Below are positions 44,483 through 57,944 of a stretch of 64,000 nucleotides of DNA, one piece after another. Position 1 is the first letter of the stretch, and each line of letters starts with the position of its first letter. The DNA lies in contig NZ_JAUFPL010000034.1 in the NCBI RefSeq assembly GCF_030409215.1, forward strand, positions 251,724-315,723, read 5' to 3'. A program made the position numbers and the translations under genes. The notes beneath the pieces are model-generated. The model saw nothing but the letters and a program-made list of their open reading frames with translations, had not been told where the DNA came from and searched no databases. This stretch comes from Halomonas ramblicola. Its GTDB lineage: Bacteria; Pseudomonadota; Gammaproteobacteria; Pseudomonadales; Halomonadaceae.

Positions 44483-46303
44483 TCACGAATATTCGAGGTG
44501 GAAGCGATGGGATAGTCGCTGCTTGAAGTCCTTGACGATGTGCAGTGCCTCGCGCAGCAGGTCGCGCTCCAGCGACGAGAGCTCCTGGACCACCACCCGG
44601 TCGGGCTGGCGCTCGCCCCCCTCGCCGTTCATCCGCGCCAGCTGCTGCTTGAGGCGCAGCTCGGTGAACAGCGACAACGCCTCGCCCAGGTCCTCGGCGA
44701 ACCGCGCCTCCAGGCGGCCGTCGGCGGCCAAGGCGTCGAGCCGCTCCAGGGTCGAGGTGACACGGATCCCCCGCTCGAGGGCCATCACCCGCACGCCGTG
44801 CACGATGGGGAAGATACCGCCCTTCTTGATGTCGATGCCGTGCTGGGGACGCTTCAACGAGCCGAACAGGGTCAGCGGCGTGGAGAAGCTCAGGATGGCG
44901 CGAGCGAAGTGGGAGAGCAGCAGCTCGTCGCCGGCACAGCGCGCGAAGAGTTCGTCGCGGACCCGGTCGAGCAGCGCCGGATTGCCGGCCACCGCGTGGG
45001 AGTCGAGCATGATGGCGAGCTTCATCAGGCTGTCCCCATCCCGCACGGCGAGCCAGTGGGCGATACGCTTCCCCCATTGGGAGACGCTGCCGATCCACTG
45101 CGGATTGGAGACCATGATGTTGCCCGGGCAGGGCGGATAGCCCAGCTCGATCAGCGTCTCGGTGAGCCGCTGCATCTGCGCGTCGCGGTCGGGCCATGCC
45201 AGGTCGTCGGCCACCACCAGGCCATTGTCCTGGTCGGTCTTGAGGATCTGCTCACCGCGCCCCTCGCTGCCCATCACCATCAGGCAGCTGTCGCGGTGAT
45301 AGCGCTCGTCGACCAGGAACCCCCAGGCCTTGTTGATGATGCGACCGTTGAGTGCCGCCAGCAGCCCCATGGCGAAGCGCAGCTTGACGCCCTGGGCCAT
45401 CAGCGCCCGCACCAGCTCCGGCGTTCGCCGACTGGCCGCGGCCAGGGCCTCGAGGCTCTCCGCCTGCTCCACCTGCAGGCCGACCACGTAGCTGCGGCTG
45501 GAGAAGTAGCTGAGCACGTCGGTGAGCTCCACCACCCCCACGGGGTTGTCGCCCTCCATCACCACCACCCGCTCCACCTTGTGCCGGGTCATGGTCACCA
45601 GCGCCTCGAACAGGTACTGGCCGGGGGAGGCGGTGATCAGCTCGCCACGCCCGAGCTCGGCCAGCGGACAATCGCGGCCACGCTCGTCGACCACCAGGGC
45701 GTTGAGCAGGTCGGTCTTGGTGACCATGCCGTGGCCGTCCCCGCGAGCCACCAGCAGGGAGTCGACGCACCGCTCGTTGATGGTGCTCACCGCCTCGGCG
45801 ATGCTGGTCCCGGCCGCCACCACCAGCGGCTCGCGCATGCACTCGTCGACCCGGGCCAGCATGAAGCCGGCCATGGTCACGCCCCCCTCGGCACGCTGCT
45901 CGGTGAGCAGGCGTGCCTTGTGGGCCAGGGTCTGGCGGAAGAACTCCGCGAACGGCGGATAAGCATCGCACAGCTCGAGGAACAGCGCCTTGGGCAGCAG
46001 GTAGCAGAGGCTCTCCTGCTCGGCCCGGAAGCGGTAGCGGCTCTTGCCATTCAGGATGCTGATGGCCCCGAAGAGGTCACCGCGGGTGTAGTGGCCGAGG
46101 CGCTCCCGGGCCGCGGGCTGGGTGGTATCCAGCTCGGCCACCTCCCCCTTGTGGATCAGGAAGACGTACTCGCCGGGCTGGCCGGCCTCGAGGACGATCT
46201 CGTCACGGTCGAAGTAGGCCAGGTCGACGCCCTGGCGCACACGCTCCCGCCCGGCATCATCGAGCAGCGTGAACGGGGGCTGGGAGAGATCGAGATCGAC
46301 CAT
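44483..46303 (-). CDS. Cyclic-nucleotide-binding, CBS and DUF294 nucleotidyltransferase protein
   Basis: A 606-residue cytosolic protein with a cyclic-nucleotide-binding-like domain (about 10-125), two CBS motifs (about 150-270: MREPLVVAAGTSIAEAVSTI and ITASPGQYLFEALVTM), a DUF294 nucleotidyltransferase domain with MVMGSEGRGEQILKTDQDNG (about 344-363) and a DUF294 C-terminal domain (about 460-600). The domain order is typical of regulators that may uridylylate or adenylylate a target, but the target is unknown. It diverges from the DUF4212-symporter operon across a 553-bp regulatory region, an arrangement shared with Pseudomonas. The start at 46303 (MVDLDLSQPP) fits. Confidence 0.9.
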   Translation of the reverse strand: MVDLDLSQPPFTLLDDAGRERVRQGVDLAYFDRDEIVLEAGQPGEYVFLIHKGEVAELDTTQPAARERLGHYTRGDLFGAISILNGKSRYRFRAEQESLCYLLPKALFLELCDAYPPFAEFFRQTLAHKARLLTEQRAEGGVTMAGFMLARVDECMREPLVVAAGTSIAEAVSTINERCVDSLLVARGDGHGMVTKTDLLNALVVDERGRDCPLAELGRGELITASPGQYLFEALVTMTRHKVERVVVMEGDNPVGVVELTDVLSYFSSRSYVVGLQVEQAESLEALAAASRRTPELVRALMAQGVKLRFAMGLLAALNGRIINKAWGFLVDERYHRDSCLMVMGSEGRGEQILKTDQDNGLVVADDLAWPDRDAQMQRLTETLIELGYPPCPGNIMVSNPQWIGSVSQWGKRIAHWLAVRDGDSLMKLAIMLDSHAVAGNPALLDRVRDELFARCAGDELLLSHFARAILSFSTPLTLFGSLKRPQHGIDIKKGGIFPIVHGVRVMALERGIRVTSTLERLDALAADGRLEARFAEDLGEALSLFTELRLKQQLARMNGEGGERQPDRVVVQELSSLERDLLREALHIVKDFKQRLSHRFHLEYS

Positions 46304-46856
46304 GGCATGACCTCATGAAGGCGGCCAACGCGGACACGACTCCCGCGAGGGGAAGACGAGACTCCGGGCGGTGTCGGCAACCGGGGCGAAGTGACTGGAT
46401 GCCTCGGCGAGGACCATGGCGACATGATGTCATCGACATGGCGGCCGGCAGATCGAGGATACCAACACCGCCTCTCCCCACATAAGCTAGACGATCGTCT
46501 GGCCCGACTCCTCCCTATACCATCGTCCAATCCCCTCCAGTGGCCTATACGAAGGTCAAAGACTCCCCTCCTATACCATCGTACTATCCAGGCACGCCGC
46601 CACCCTCAACCCTCCAGAAAACAATATTTCAATTTATTGTTTTTGAAGAACTTTTTTATTACATCTTGAATCGCTTTCTTCTCATGATACGAAAGTCTGG
46701 GATTCATTTTTTCCGGTCATTGACCACTATCCACTTGGCATCATGCAGGGCAATCGCACGACACCAGACGCCAGGCAGGGTGCGATTGCCCTGGTGGGCC
46801 CGAAACCGATGTGAGTGCGCAACTTCCCTATCTCAAGAACAAGTGGAGAACACGAC
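46304..46856. promoter_or_regulatory. 553-bp divergent regulatory region of the acetate operon
   Basis: No gene is seen. It holds a perfect 12-bp palindrome AGACGATCGTCT (46489-46500), three copies of a 13-bp repeat (46514-46582), and an AT-rich block (about 46617-46713) that stands out against the GC-rich genome. No convincing sigma-70 or sigma-54 promoter could be fixed by eye, which suits activator-dependent transcription. Confidence 0.6.
46514..46582. repeat. Three 13-bp direct repeats, candidate CrbR sites
   Basis: CCTATACCATCGT at 46514-46526 and 46570-46582, and CCTATACGAAGGT at 46544-46556, start 30 and 26 bases apart. A related sequence, CATACCAATGTC, lies on the minus strand upstream of acs (56564-56575). 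Both genes are expected CrbR targets. Confidence 0.55.
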
Positions 46857-47117
46857 ATGGCTGAAGAGAAAATCGACTCAACGGAGTACTGGAAGGCGAA
46901 CCTGCGCCTGATCACAGGCTGCCTGATCGTCTGGGCGTTCGTCTCCTATGGATGCGCCATCCTGTTCCGGCCACTGCTCTCGGGCATTCCGATCGGCGGA
47001 ACCGACCTGGGCTTCTGGTTCGCCCAGCAGGGCTCCATCCTGACCTTCATCGCGCTGATCTTCTTTTATGCCTGGAAGATGAATCGGCTGGACAAGAAAT
47101 TCGGGCTCGGGGAGTAA
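46857..47117 (+). CDS. DUF4212 small subunit of sodium/solute symporter
   Basis: An 86-residue protein with two helices (about 18-38 and 52-72). The opening YWKANLRLITGCLIVWAFVS and the end YAWKMNRLDKKFG are typical of DUF4212, the small partner always encoded just before VC_2705-type sodium:solute symporters (acetate permeases). It may help folding or energy coupling of the large subunit. The ATG at 46857 follows GGAGAACACGAC and ends six bases before the symporter gene. Confidence 0.93.
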   Translation: MAEEKIDSTEYWKANLRLITGCLIVWAFVSYGCAILFRPLLSGIPIGGTDLGFWFAQQGSILTFIALIFFYAWKMNRLDKKFGLGE

Positions 47118-47123
47118 GCCAGC

Positions 47124-48917
47124 ATGAGTCAGTTCGCTATCAACGTGCTCTTCGTCGGAGCCTCCTTCGCCCTCTATATCGGCATCGCCATCTGGGCCAA
47201 GGCCGGCTCGACCAAGGACTTCTATGTCGCCGGGGGCGGCGTCCACCCCATCACCAACGGCATGGCGATCGGGGCCGACTGGATGTCCGCGGCCTCCTTC
47301 ATCTCCATGGCCGGCCTCATCGCCGCCGGCGGCTATGCCAACTCCACCTTCCTGATGGGTTGGACCGGCGGCTATGTGCTGCTGGCCATGCTGCTGGCGC
47401 CCTATCTGCGCAAGTTCGGCAAGTTCACGGTGCCCGAGTTCATCGGTGACCGCTTCTACAGCAAGCAGGCGCGCATGGTCGCGGTGATCTGCCTGATCGT
47501 CGCCTCGGTGACCTACGTCATCGGCCAGATGGCCGGCGCCGGGGTGGCCTTCTCGCGCTTCCTGGAAGTCGATGCCACCACCGGCCTGATCATCGCCGCC
47601 GTGGTGATCTTCTGCTATTCGGTGCTGGGGGGCATGAAGGGCATCACCTACACCCAGGTGGCCCAGTACATCGTGCTGATCATCGCCTACACCATCCCGG
47701 CGGTGTTCATCTCCCTGGAGCTGACCGACAACCCGCTGCCGCCGCTGGGGCTGTTCTCCGAGCACAGCGAGTCGGGCATGCCGCTGCTGGCCAAGCTCAA
47801 CGAGGTGGTCACCGCCCTGGGCTTCAACGAGTACACGGCCGACGTGGACAACAAGCTCAACATGGTGCTGTTCACCCTGTCGCTGATGATCGGTACCGCC
47901 GGCCTGCCCCACGTCATCATCCGCTTCTTCACCGTGCCCAAGGTCGCCGACGCCCGCTGGTCCGCCGGCTGGGCCCTGGTGTTCATCGGCCTGCTGTACC
48001 TGACCGCGCCGGCCGTGGCCTCCATGGCTCGCCTCAATATCGCGACCACCGTCTATCCCGACATGGCCGGACAGGTCGAGAACGTCGAGGACGCGACGAC
48101 CAACCCGATCCTCTACGAGGAGCGCCCCGGCTGGATCCGCACCTGGGAGGAGACCGGGCTGATCCAGTATGAGGACAAGAACGACGACGGCCGTATCCAG
48201 CTCTACAACGACACCGAAGCCTTCGCGCCGACCGCCGAGGCACGCGGCTGGGAAGGCAACGAGCTGTCGGTCAACAACGATATCCTGGTGCTGGCCAACC
48301 CCGAGATCGCCAATCTGCCGGGGTGGGTCATCGGCCTGATCGCCGCGGGCGGCCTCGCCGCGGCCCTGTCGACCGCCGCGGGCCTGCTGCTGGCCATCTC
48401 CTCGGCGATCAGTCATGACCTGATCAAGGGGGCCATCAACCCACGCATCACCGAGAAGGGCGAGCTCCTGGCGGCGCGGATCTCGATGTCGGTCGCCATC
48501 GTCGTCGCGACCTACCTCGGGGCCAATCCTCCGGGCTTCGCCGCCCAGGTGGTGGCCCTGGCCTTCGGCATCGCCGCCGCCTCGCTGTTCCCGGCGCTGA
48601 TGATGGGGATCTTCTCCAAGCGGGTGAACAACCATGGCGCCATCGCCGGCATGCTCTCCGGCCTGGCCTTCACCCTGGTGTACATCTTCGTCTACAAGGG
48701 TTGGCTGTTCATTCCGGGCACCAACAACCTGGCGGACACCCCGGAGAACTGGGTGCTGGGCATCTCGCCGCTGTCCATCGGCGCGGTCGGGGCGATCATC
48801 AACTTCGCGGTGGCCTTCGGCGTCTCCAAGGCGACCGCCGAACCGCCCCAGGAGATCCAGGATCTGGTGGAAAGCGTCCGCTATCCCAAGGGTGCTGGCA
48901 CGGCAAGCGGCCACTGA
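47124..48917 (+). CDS. Sodium:solute symporter, VC_2705 subfamily (acetate uptake)
   Basis: A 597-residue membrane protein of the SSS family with about 13 helices. The SSS signature region includes GADWMSAASFISMAGLIAAGGY (about 50-71, key residues Asp, Ser, Gly) and YVIGQMAGAGVAFSRFL. A large hydrophilic loop at about 310-380 is typical of the VC_2705 subfamily. It imports acetate or a related short-chain acid with Na+ (inferred from the family and from linkage with Acs and CrbS/CrbR). Length is normal. It forms an operon with the DUF4212 gene, ending at a strong terminator. Confidence 0.92.
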   Translation: MSQFAINVLFVGASFALYIGIAIWAKAGSTKDFYVAGGGVHPITNGMAIGADWMSAASFISMAGLIAAGGYANSTFLMGWTGGYVLLAMLLAPYLRKFGKFTVPEFIGDRFYSKQARMVAVICLIVASVTYVIGQMAGAGVAFSRFLEVDATTGLIIAAVVIFCYSVLGGMKGITYTQVAQYIVLIIAYTIPAVFISLELTDNPLPPLGLFSEHSESGMPLLAKLNEVVTALGFNEYTADVDNKLNMVLFTLSLMIGTAGLPHVIIRFFTVPKVADARWSAGWALVFIGLLYLTAPAVASMARLNIATTVYPDMAGQVENVEDATTNPILYEERPGWIRTWEETGLIQYEDKNDDGRIQLYNDTEAFAPTAEARGWEGNELSVNNDILVLANPEIANLPGWVIGLIAAGGLAAALSTAAGLLLAISSAISHDLIKGAINPRITEKGELLAARISMSVAIVVATYLGANPPGFAAQVVALAFGIAAASLFPALMMGIFSKRVNNHGAIAGMLSGLAFTLVYIFVYKGWLFIPGTNNLADTPENWVLGISPLSIGAVGAIINFAVAFGVSKATAEPPQEIQDLVESVRYPKGAGTASGH

Positions 48918-48963
48918 GACATAATGGCCCCTGGCCCGGCATGCCGGGCCAGTCAATCCCTCT

Positions 48964-48998
48964 GCGATCGGGCTTCCCCAGGGAAGCCCGATCGCTTT
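48964..48998 (+). terminator. Rho-independent terminator after the symporter
   Basis: GCGATCGGGCTTCCC and GGGAAGCCCGATCGC form a 15-bp perfect stem with a very short loop, then TTTCC. It lies 47 bases after the symporter stop and 16 bases before the next gene, which must therefore depend on read-through or on its own promoter. Confidence 0.85.
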
Positions 48999-49013
48999 CC
49001 AGACAGGTGAACC

Positions 49014-49529
49014 ATGATTTGGCACTTGATCGCGGCGATCTTCGCCGGCCTCGGCGCGGCGGGCGTCGGCCTGCTGCTGCGCCTGGCCAGCGGCAGGCGA
49101 CTGCCGCGCTGGATCGTTCCCGTCCTGGGCGGACTGGGCATACTGGGCTACCAGATCCACTACGAGTACAGCTGGCTCGACCACAAGCGTGCCCAGCTGC
49201 CGGCCAGCGCCAGGGTGGTGGAAGTGGAACACGACACCATGTTCTGGCGGCCCTGGACCTACCTCTTCCCTCTTGCCAGCGCCTTCAGCGTGGTGGATCG
49301 CGATGGCATGGCGCCGCACGACACCGCCGACGAGCGGCTGGTGGAGTACCTGCGCTACCGCTTCGAGAGACACTACCGAGACCAGGTGAGTCACCAGGCG
49401 TGGCTGATGAACTGTACCTCCGGCGAGACCCTGCCGCTGGTCGGCGAGGAGCGTCGCCCCAGGGTCGAGGCGATGCGCGAGGTAGCGACGGCCGACCCGC
49501 TCTACCAGGCGGTGTGCGACCGGGGCTAG
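49014..49529 (+). CDS. Conserved-looking membrane protein of unknown function
   Basis: A 171-residue protein that I do not recognise. Two N-terminal helices (about 4-25 and 33-48) are followed by a soluble part with strand-like blocks (RVVEVEHDTMFWRPWTYLFP, FSVVDRDGMAPHDTADERL), ending in two Cys-containing stretches (MNCTSGETLP, YQAVCDRG). The start ATG has ACAGGTGA upstream. It sits between the acetate symporter and crbS in the same direction, but after a terminator. A link to acetate use is only by position. Codon use is like its neighbours. Confidence 0.82.
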   Translation: MIWHLIAAIFAGLGAAGVGLLLRLASGRRLPRWIVPVLGGLGILGYQIHYEYSWLDHKRAQLPASARVVEVEHDTMFWRPWTYLFPLASAFSVVDRDGMAPHDTADERLVEYLRYRFERHYRDQVSHQAWLMNCTSGETLPLVGEERRPRVEAMREVATADPLYQAVCDRG

Positions 49530-49592
49530 CCCCCGCCTGCCCAGCGGCGCCGCATTGCCCTAGAATGGCGGCAGACCCGAGGGAGGAAGCGC

Positions 49593-53540
<3,948 letters not shown>

Positions 53541-53548
53541 CTGGAACG

Positions 53549-53586
53549 AAACCGCCTCCGTGGCAAGAGGCCACGGAGGCGGTTTT
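53549..53586 (+). terminator. Rho-independent terminator of crbS
   Basis: AAACCGCCTCCGTGGC and GCCACGGAGGCGGTTT form a 16-bp perfect stem with an AAGAG loop, ending in TTTT. It starts eight bases after the crbS stop. Confidence 0.9.
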
Positions 53587-53650
53587 CTTCTAGCTTCCAG
53601 GCGTGAAGCGCCGCTCTTCCAGCTTCTAGCTCCGGGCGAAGCCCGGGTTA
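53587..53650. repeat. REP-like 3'-end element, copy 3 (crbS/crbR)
   Basis: Holds CTTCTAGCTTCCAG, CTTCCAGCTTCTAGCTCC and the palindromic CCGGGCGAAGCCCGG, parts shared with copies at 18363, 42751 and 57864. The crbR stop codon (53648-53650) is at its edge. Confidence 0.65.
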
Positions 53651-54310
53651 GGATTCCACCTTCGGCGGCTCGACCTCGAGCTTCTGGGCGGCGATCACCG
53701 CCTGGGTGCGGGAGTGCACGCCCAGCTTGCGCAGGATGGCGGTGACGTGGGCCTTGATGGTCGCCTCGGAGACGTTGAGCTCGAAGGCGATCTGCTTGTT
53801 GAGCAGGCCCTCGGTGAGCATGTTGAGCACCCGGAACTGCTGGGGGGTGAGCGAGGCGATCGCCTCGGCGAAGCGCGCCTCCTCCTCGTCGACCTCGCCC
53901 AGCATCTCGGCGAGCTCCGCCGGCAACCACACCTCGCCCTCGAGGATCTCGCCCACCGCCTCGGCGATCAGCGTGAGCGACGATGACTTGGGGATGAAAC
54001 CCGAGGCGCCGTAGTCGATGGCACGCCGCACCACATGGGGTTCGTCGCTGCCCGAGACCACCGCCACCGGGATATCCGGGGTCTGGCCCCGCAGCTGAAT
54101 GAGACCAGAAAACCCATGCGCTCCCGGCATATGCAGGTCGAGCAGGATCAGGTCGGCGTCCGGGTGGCGGGTCACCACCTCGACGGTGGCCTCCATGGTA
54201 TCGGACTCGACGATCTCGGCCTGGGGCGCCAGCTGTCGCAGCGCCTGGGTCAGGGCTGCACGGAACAACGGATGGTCATCGGCGACGATGAATTTCTGGG
54301 CAAAGGCCAT
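53648..54310 (-). CDS. crbR: LuxR-family response regulator CrbR
   Basis: A 220-residue regulator. The receiver domain (about 5-120) has the acidic pair DD (11-12) and the phosphorylated Asp in LILLDLHMPGAHG (about 58), with Lys in GFIPKSSS. The C-terminal helix-turn-helix of the NarL/LuxR type is at about 150-212 (LTPQQFRVLNMLTEGLLNKQIAFELN, ATIKAHVTAILRKLG). It is the partner of CrbS and activates acs and acetate transport genes in relatives. It is convergent with crbS and upstream of acs in the leftward direction with its own promoter, read from 54380-54408. The ATG has GGAGGAG upstream. Confidence 0.93.
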   Translation of the reverse strand: MAFAQKFIVADDHPLFRAALTQALRQLAPQAEIVESDTMEATVEVVTRHPDADLILLDLHMPGAHGFSGLIQLRGQTPDIPVAVVSGSDEPHVVRRAIDYGASGFIPKSSSLTLIAEAVGEILEGEVWLPAELAEMLGEVDEEEARFAEAIASLTPQQFRVLNMLTEGLLNKQIAFELNVSEATIKAHVTAILRKLGVHSRTQAVIAAQKLEVEPPKVES

Positions 54311-54379
54311 GGATTCTCCTCCGGTTCCACGGGCAGCGGGTCGAGATCCGCCACGCGGGCTCTGCGATTGTTGAACCGC

Positions 54380-54408
54380 ATGTTACCCCATGGCAAGCCC
54401 GTTCCCAA
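54380..54408 (-). promoter_or_regulatory. Candidate promoter of crbR
   Basis: On the minus strand TTGGGA and TAACAT are spaced by 17 bases, 70 bases upstream of the crbR ATG. The -35 is weak at three positions. A perfect palindrome (54422-54433) lies just upstream. Confidence 0.5.
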
Positions 54409-54421
54409 GCGCCCGGGAGGC

Positions 54422-54433
54422 ATTGTCGACAAT
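54422..54433. promoter_or_regulatory. 12-bp perfect palindrome upstream of the crbR promoter
   Basis: ATTGTCGACAAT is its own reverse complement. It sits 14 bases upstream of the crbR -35 hexamer, where an activator would bind. The regulator is not known. Confidence 0.4.
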
Positions 54434-54452
54434 AATGTGACACCCAGCAAGA

Positions 54453-54472
54453 AGCCGGCCCGAAGGCCGGCT
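54453..54472 (-). terminator. Terminator of acs
   Basis: AGCCGGCC and GGCCGGCT form an 8-bp stem closed by a stable UUCG-type loop (read leftward), followed by TCTTG. It starts 26 bases after the acs stop and separates acs from crbR. Confidence 0.7.
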
Positions 54473-54497
54473 CCGTGGATCGGGTGCGCGCCGCGGC

Positions 54498-56447
<1,950 letters not shown>

Positions 56448-56531
56448 GAGTCTGCCTCTGTCTCGGGATGGGACCCGTCGGGTGAAACGAAGCCGGCCGT
56501 CGTCTGATGGCCGGGGCCATAAACCAAGTTC

Positions 56532-56589
56532 AGCATATACTCCAGCGGGACGCCTTCCCCTTAGACATTGGTATGAAAGAATTTCTTTC
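56532..56589 (-). promoter_or_regulatory. acs upstream region: weak promoter with candidate activator sites
   Basis: On the minus strand TATGCT (56537-56532) is the best -10. No -35 is seen at 17 bases. At about -45, CATACCAATGTC (56575-56564) resembles the repeats before the acetate symporter. Overlapping it at base 56575, GAAAGAA-T-TTCTTTC (56575-56589) is a perfect 7-bp palindrome. The set fits activator-dependent transcription. Confidence 0.45.
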
Positions 56590-56601
56590 TATAACAGATA
56601 C

Positions 56602-57162
56602 TTAAGTCGTATCTCCACCCCCTCCCCGGCCCCCATAGACCAGGTCCCCCATACAGTGGCGGCAACGATAGCGGCGGCCGCGACGCGCCAGGGAATGGCG
56701 CCGCGCGGTGAAGGCATGCTCCCGACAGCCGCAGGCGTAGCGGTAGGGCGTCGGGCTCGCCCGGCCGGTGTCGAAGCGATGGGTGGTGCGCGGCTCGAGA
56801 CCGAACAGCCGGCGCATCACCGTGCGCCACTCGCGGCCGTGGGGGCGCGCCAGCTGGCCGTCCTCGAGATGGTGGATCAGCCAGTGGGCCATCTCGTGGG
56901 GGACCACCTCCACCAGGAAGTCCAGGCGATTCTCGGCGTAGAGCAGCGGGTTGAAGCGCAGCCCGCCGCGCCCGAAGTGGGCCTGGCCGGCGCACTTGCC
57001 ACGCAGGTCGCACCATACCTCGGGCCTGGGCAGCCCGGGATGCACCTCGCGGCACAGCCGCCAGGCGTCTTCCACCCGTTCGTGCAGGGCGGCGAGCAGC
57101 GCTGGCTCGTCGAGGACGGCCAGGCGTGCGGGGTCGGGGGTGGGCAGCGCGGGGCGATTCAT
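56602..57162 (-). CDS. SprT-like zinc metalloprotease-fold protein
   Basis: A 186-residue protein with the zinc motif His89-Glu90-x-x-His93 in VVPHEMAHWLIHHL, and a C-terminal zinc-ribbon of four cysteines (YACGCREH and RYRCRHCMGDL). SprT-family proteins are related to eukaryotic Spartan proteases that act on DNA-protein crosslinks; the bacterial function is not settled. The start at 57162 gives normal length; the long upstream open frame is antisense to the divergent gene and Ser-rich. It overlaps nothing and ends 154 bases before the acs start. Confidence 0.88.
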   Translation of the reverse strand: MNRPALPTPDPARLAVLDEPALLAALHERVEDAWRLCREVHPGLPRPEVWCDLRGKCAGQAHFGRGGLRFNPLLYAENRLDFLVEVVPHEMAHWLIHHLEDGQLARPHGREWRTVMRRLFGLEPRTTHRFDTGRASPTPYRYACGCREHAFTARRHSLARRGRRYRCRHCMGDLVYGGRGGGGDTT

Positions 57163-57229
57163 GGATGCTAGAATGCTGCCTCGAACCTCGGGCGTAAAGC
57201 CCCGCCCATCCCGTCGCGAGAGAGTGCCG

Positions 57230-57865
57230 ATGTCCGATACCCCGCCGCCCGTTCCCCTGCTCGACGACGACCAGCTCGACCGGCTCGACGACTTCCTCGC
57301 CTCCGACCGGGTGGACGAGGACGCCCTGGACCTCATCGGCACCCACGGTTTCCTGGTGGCGCTGGCCGTCTCCCCGCGCGAGGTGGAGCCGGCTGCCTGG
57401 ATCGCCGAACTGTTCCAGGGCGAGCCGGCCTTCGCTGACGACGCCGAGCGCGAGGACGTCCTCGGCCTGCTGGAGCGGCTGCGCCGCAACGCCATCGCCG
57501 CCCTGGAGCAGGGCCAACTGCCCGAGCTGCCCTTCGAGCTCAGCCTGGACGGGATCGCCCCGGAGGAGACACCCATCGGCGACTGGTGCGCCGGCTTCAT
57601 GGAGGGGGTCTTCCTCGACGAGGCGGCCTGGTTCGAGGAGGACGAGGAGGCCGCCGCCACCCTGCTGCTGCCCTTCATGGCCTTGTCCGGCCTGTTCGAC
57701 GAGGAACCGGACATGGCCGAGTTCATCGCCGATGACCGCCGCCTGGAGAAGCTGGTGCGCCAGCTCCCCGAGCTGGTGATGGATCTCTACCTGCACTATC
57801 GCGTACCGCCGGAGACGCCCAAGCCCACCCCGCGCAAGAAGAAGCCCGCCGGCCGCAAGCGGTAA
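57230..57865 (+). CDS. UPF0149 family (YecA/YgfB-like) protein
   Basis: A 211-residue acidic, all-helical protein. It has the UPF0149 blocks DALDLIGTHGFLVALAVSP (about 30-48) and GDWCAGFMEGVFL (about 117-129), and ends in a Pro/Lys-rich basic tail (PKPTPRKKKPAGRKR). The role is unknown; in some relatives the tail carries a SEC-C-like zinc motif, which is missing here. The start at 57230 is chosen by length and by the acidic family start MSDTPPPVPLL. It diverges from the SprT-like gene, 67 bases apart. The stop lies in a repeat element. Confidence 0.85.
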   Translation: MSDTPPPVPLLDDDQLDRLDDFLASDRVDEDALDLIGTHGFLVALAVSPREVEPAAWIAELFQGEPAFADDAEREDVLGLLERLRRNAIAALEQGQLPELPFELSLDGIAPEETPIGDWCAGFMEGVFLDEAAWFEEDEEAAATLLLPFMALSGLFDEEPDMAEFIADDRRLEKLVRQLPELVMDLYLHYRVPPETPKPTPRKKKPAGRKR

Positions 57866-57944
57866 GCTGGAAGCCAGCATGATGAGGTGGCCCTGGGGTC
57901 AAGGTGTTTTCTTCCAGCTTCTAGCTCCCGGCGAAGCCAGGTTA
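57864..57944. repeat. REP-like 3'-end element, copy 4 (UPF0149/cls), terminator-like
   Basis: AAGCTGGAAG (57864-57873) and CTTCCAGCTT (57911-57920) are perfect 10-bp arms around 37 bases ending in GTGTTTT. Then comes CTAGCTCCCGGCGAAGCC. Stop codons of both convergent genes (57863-57865 and 57942-57944) are in or next to it. Confidence 0.7.
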
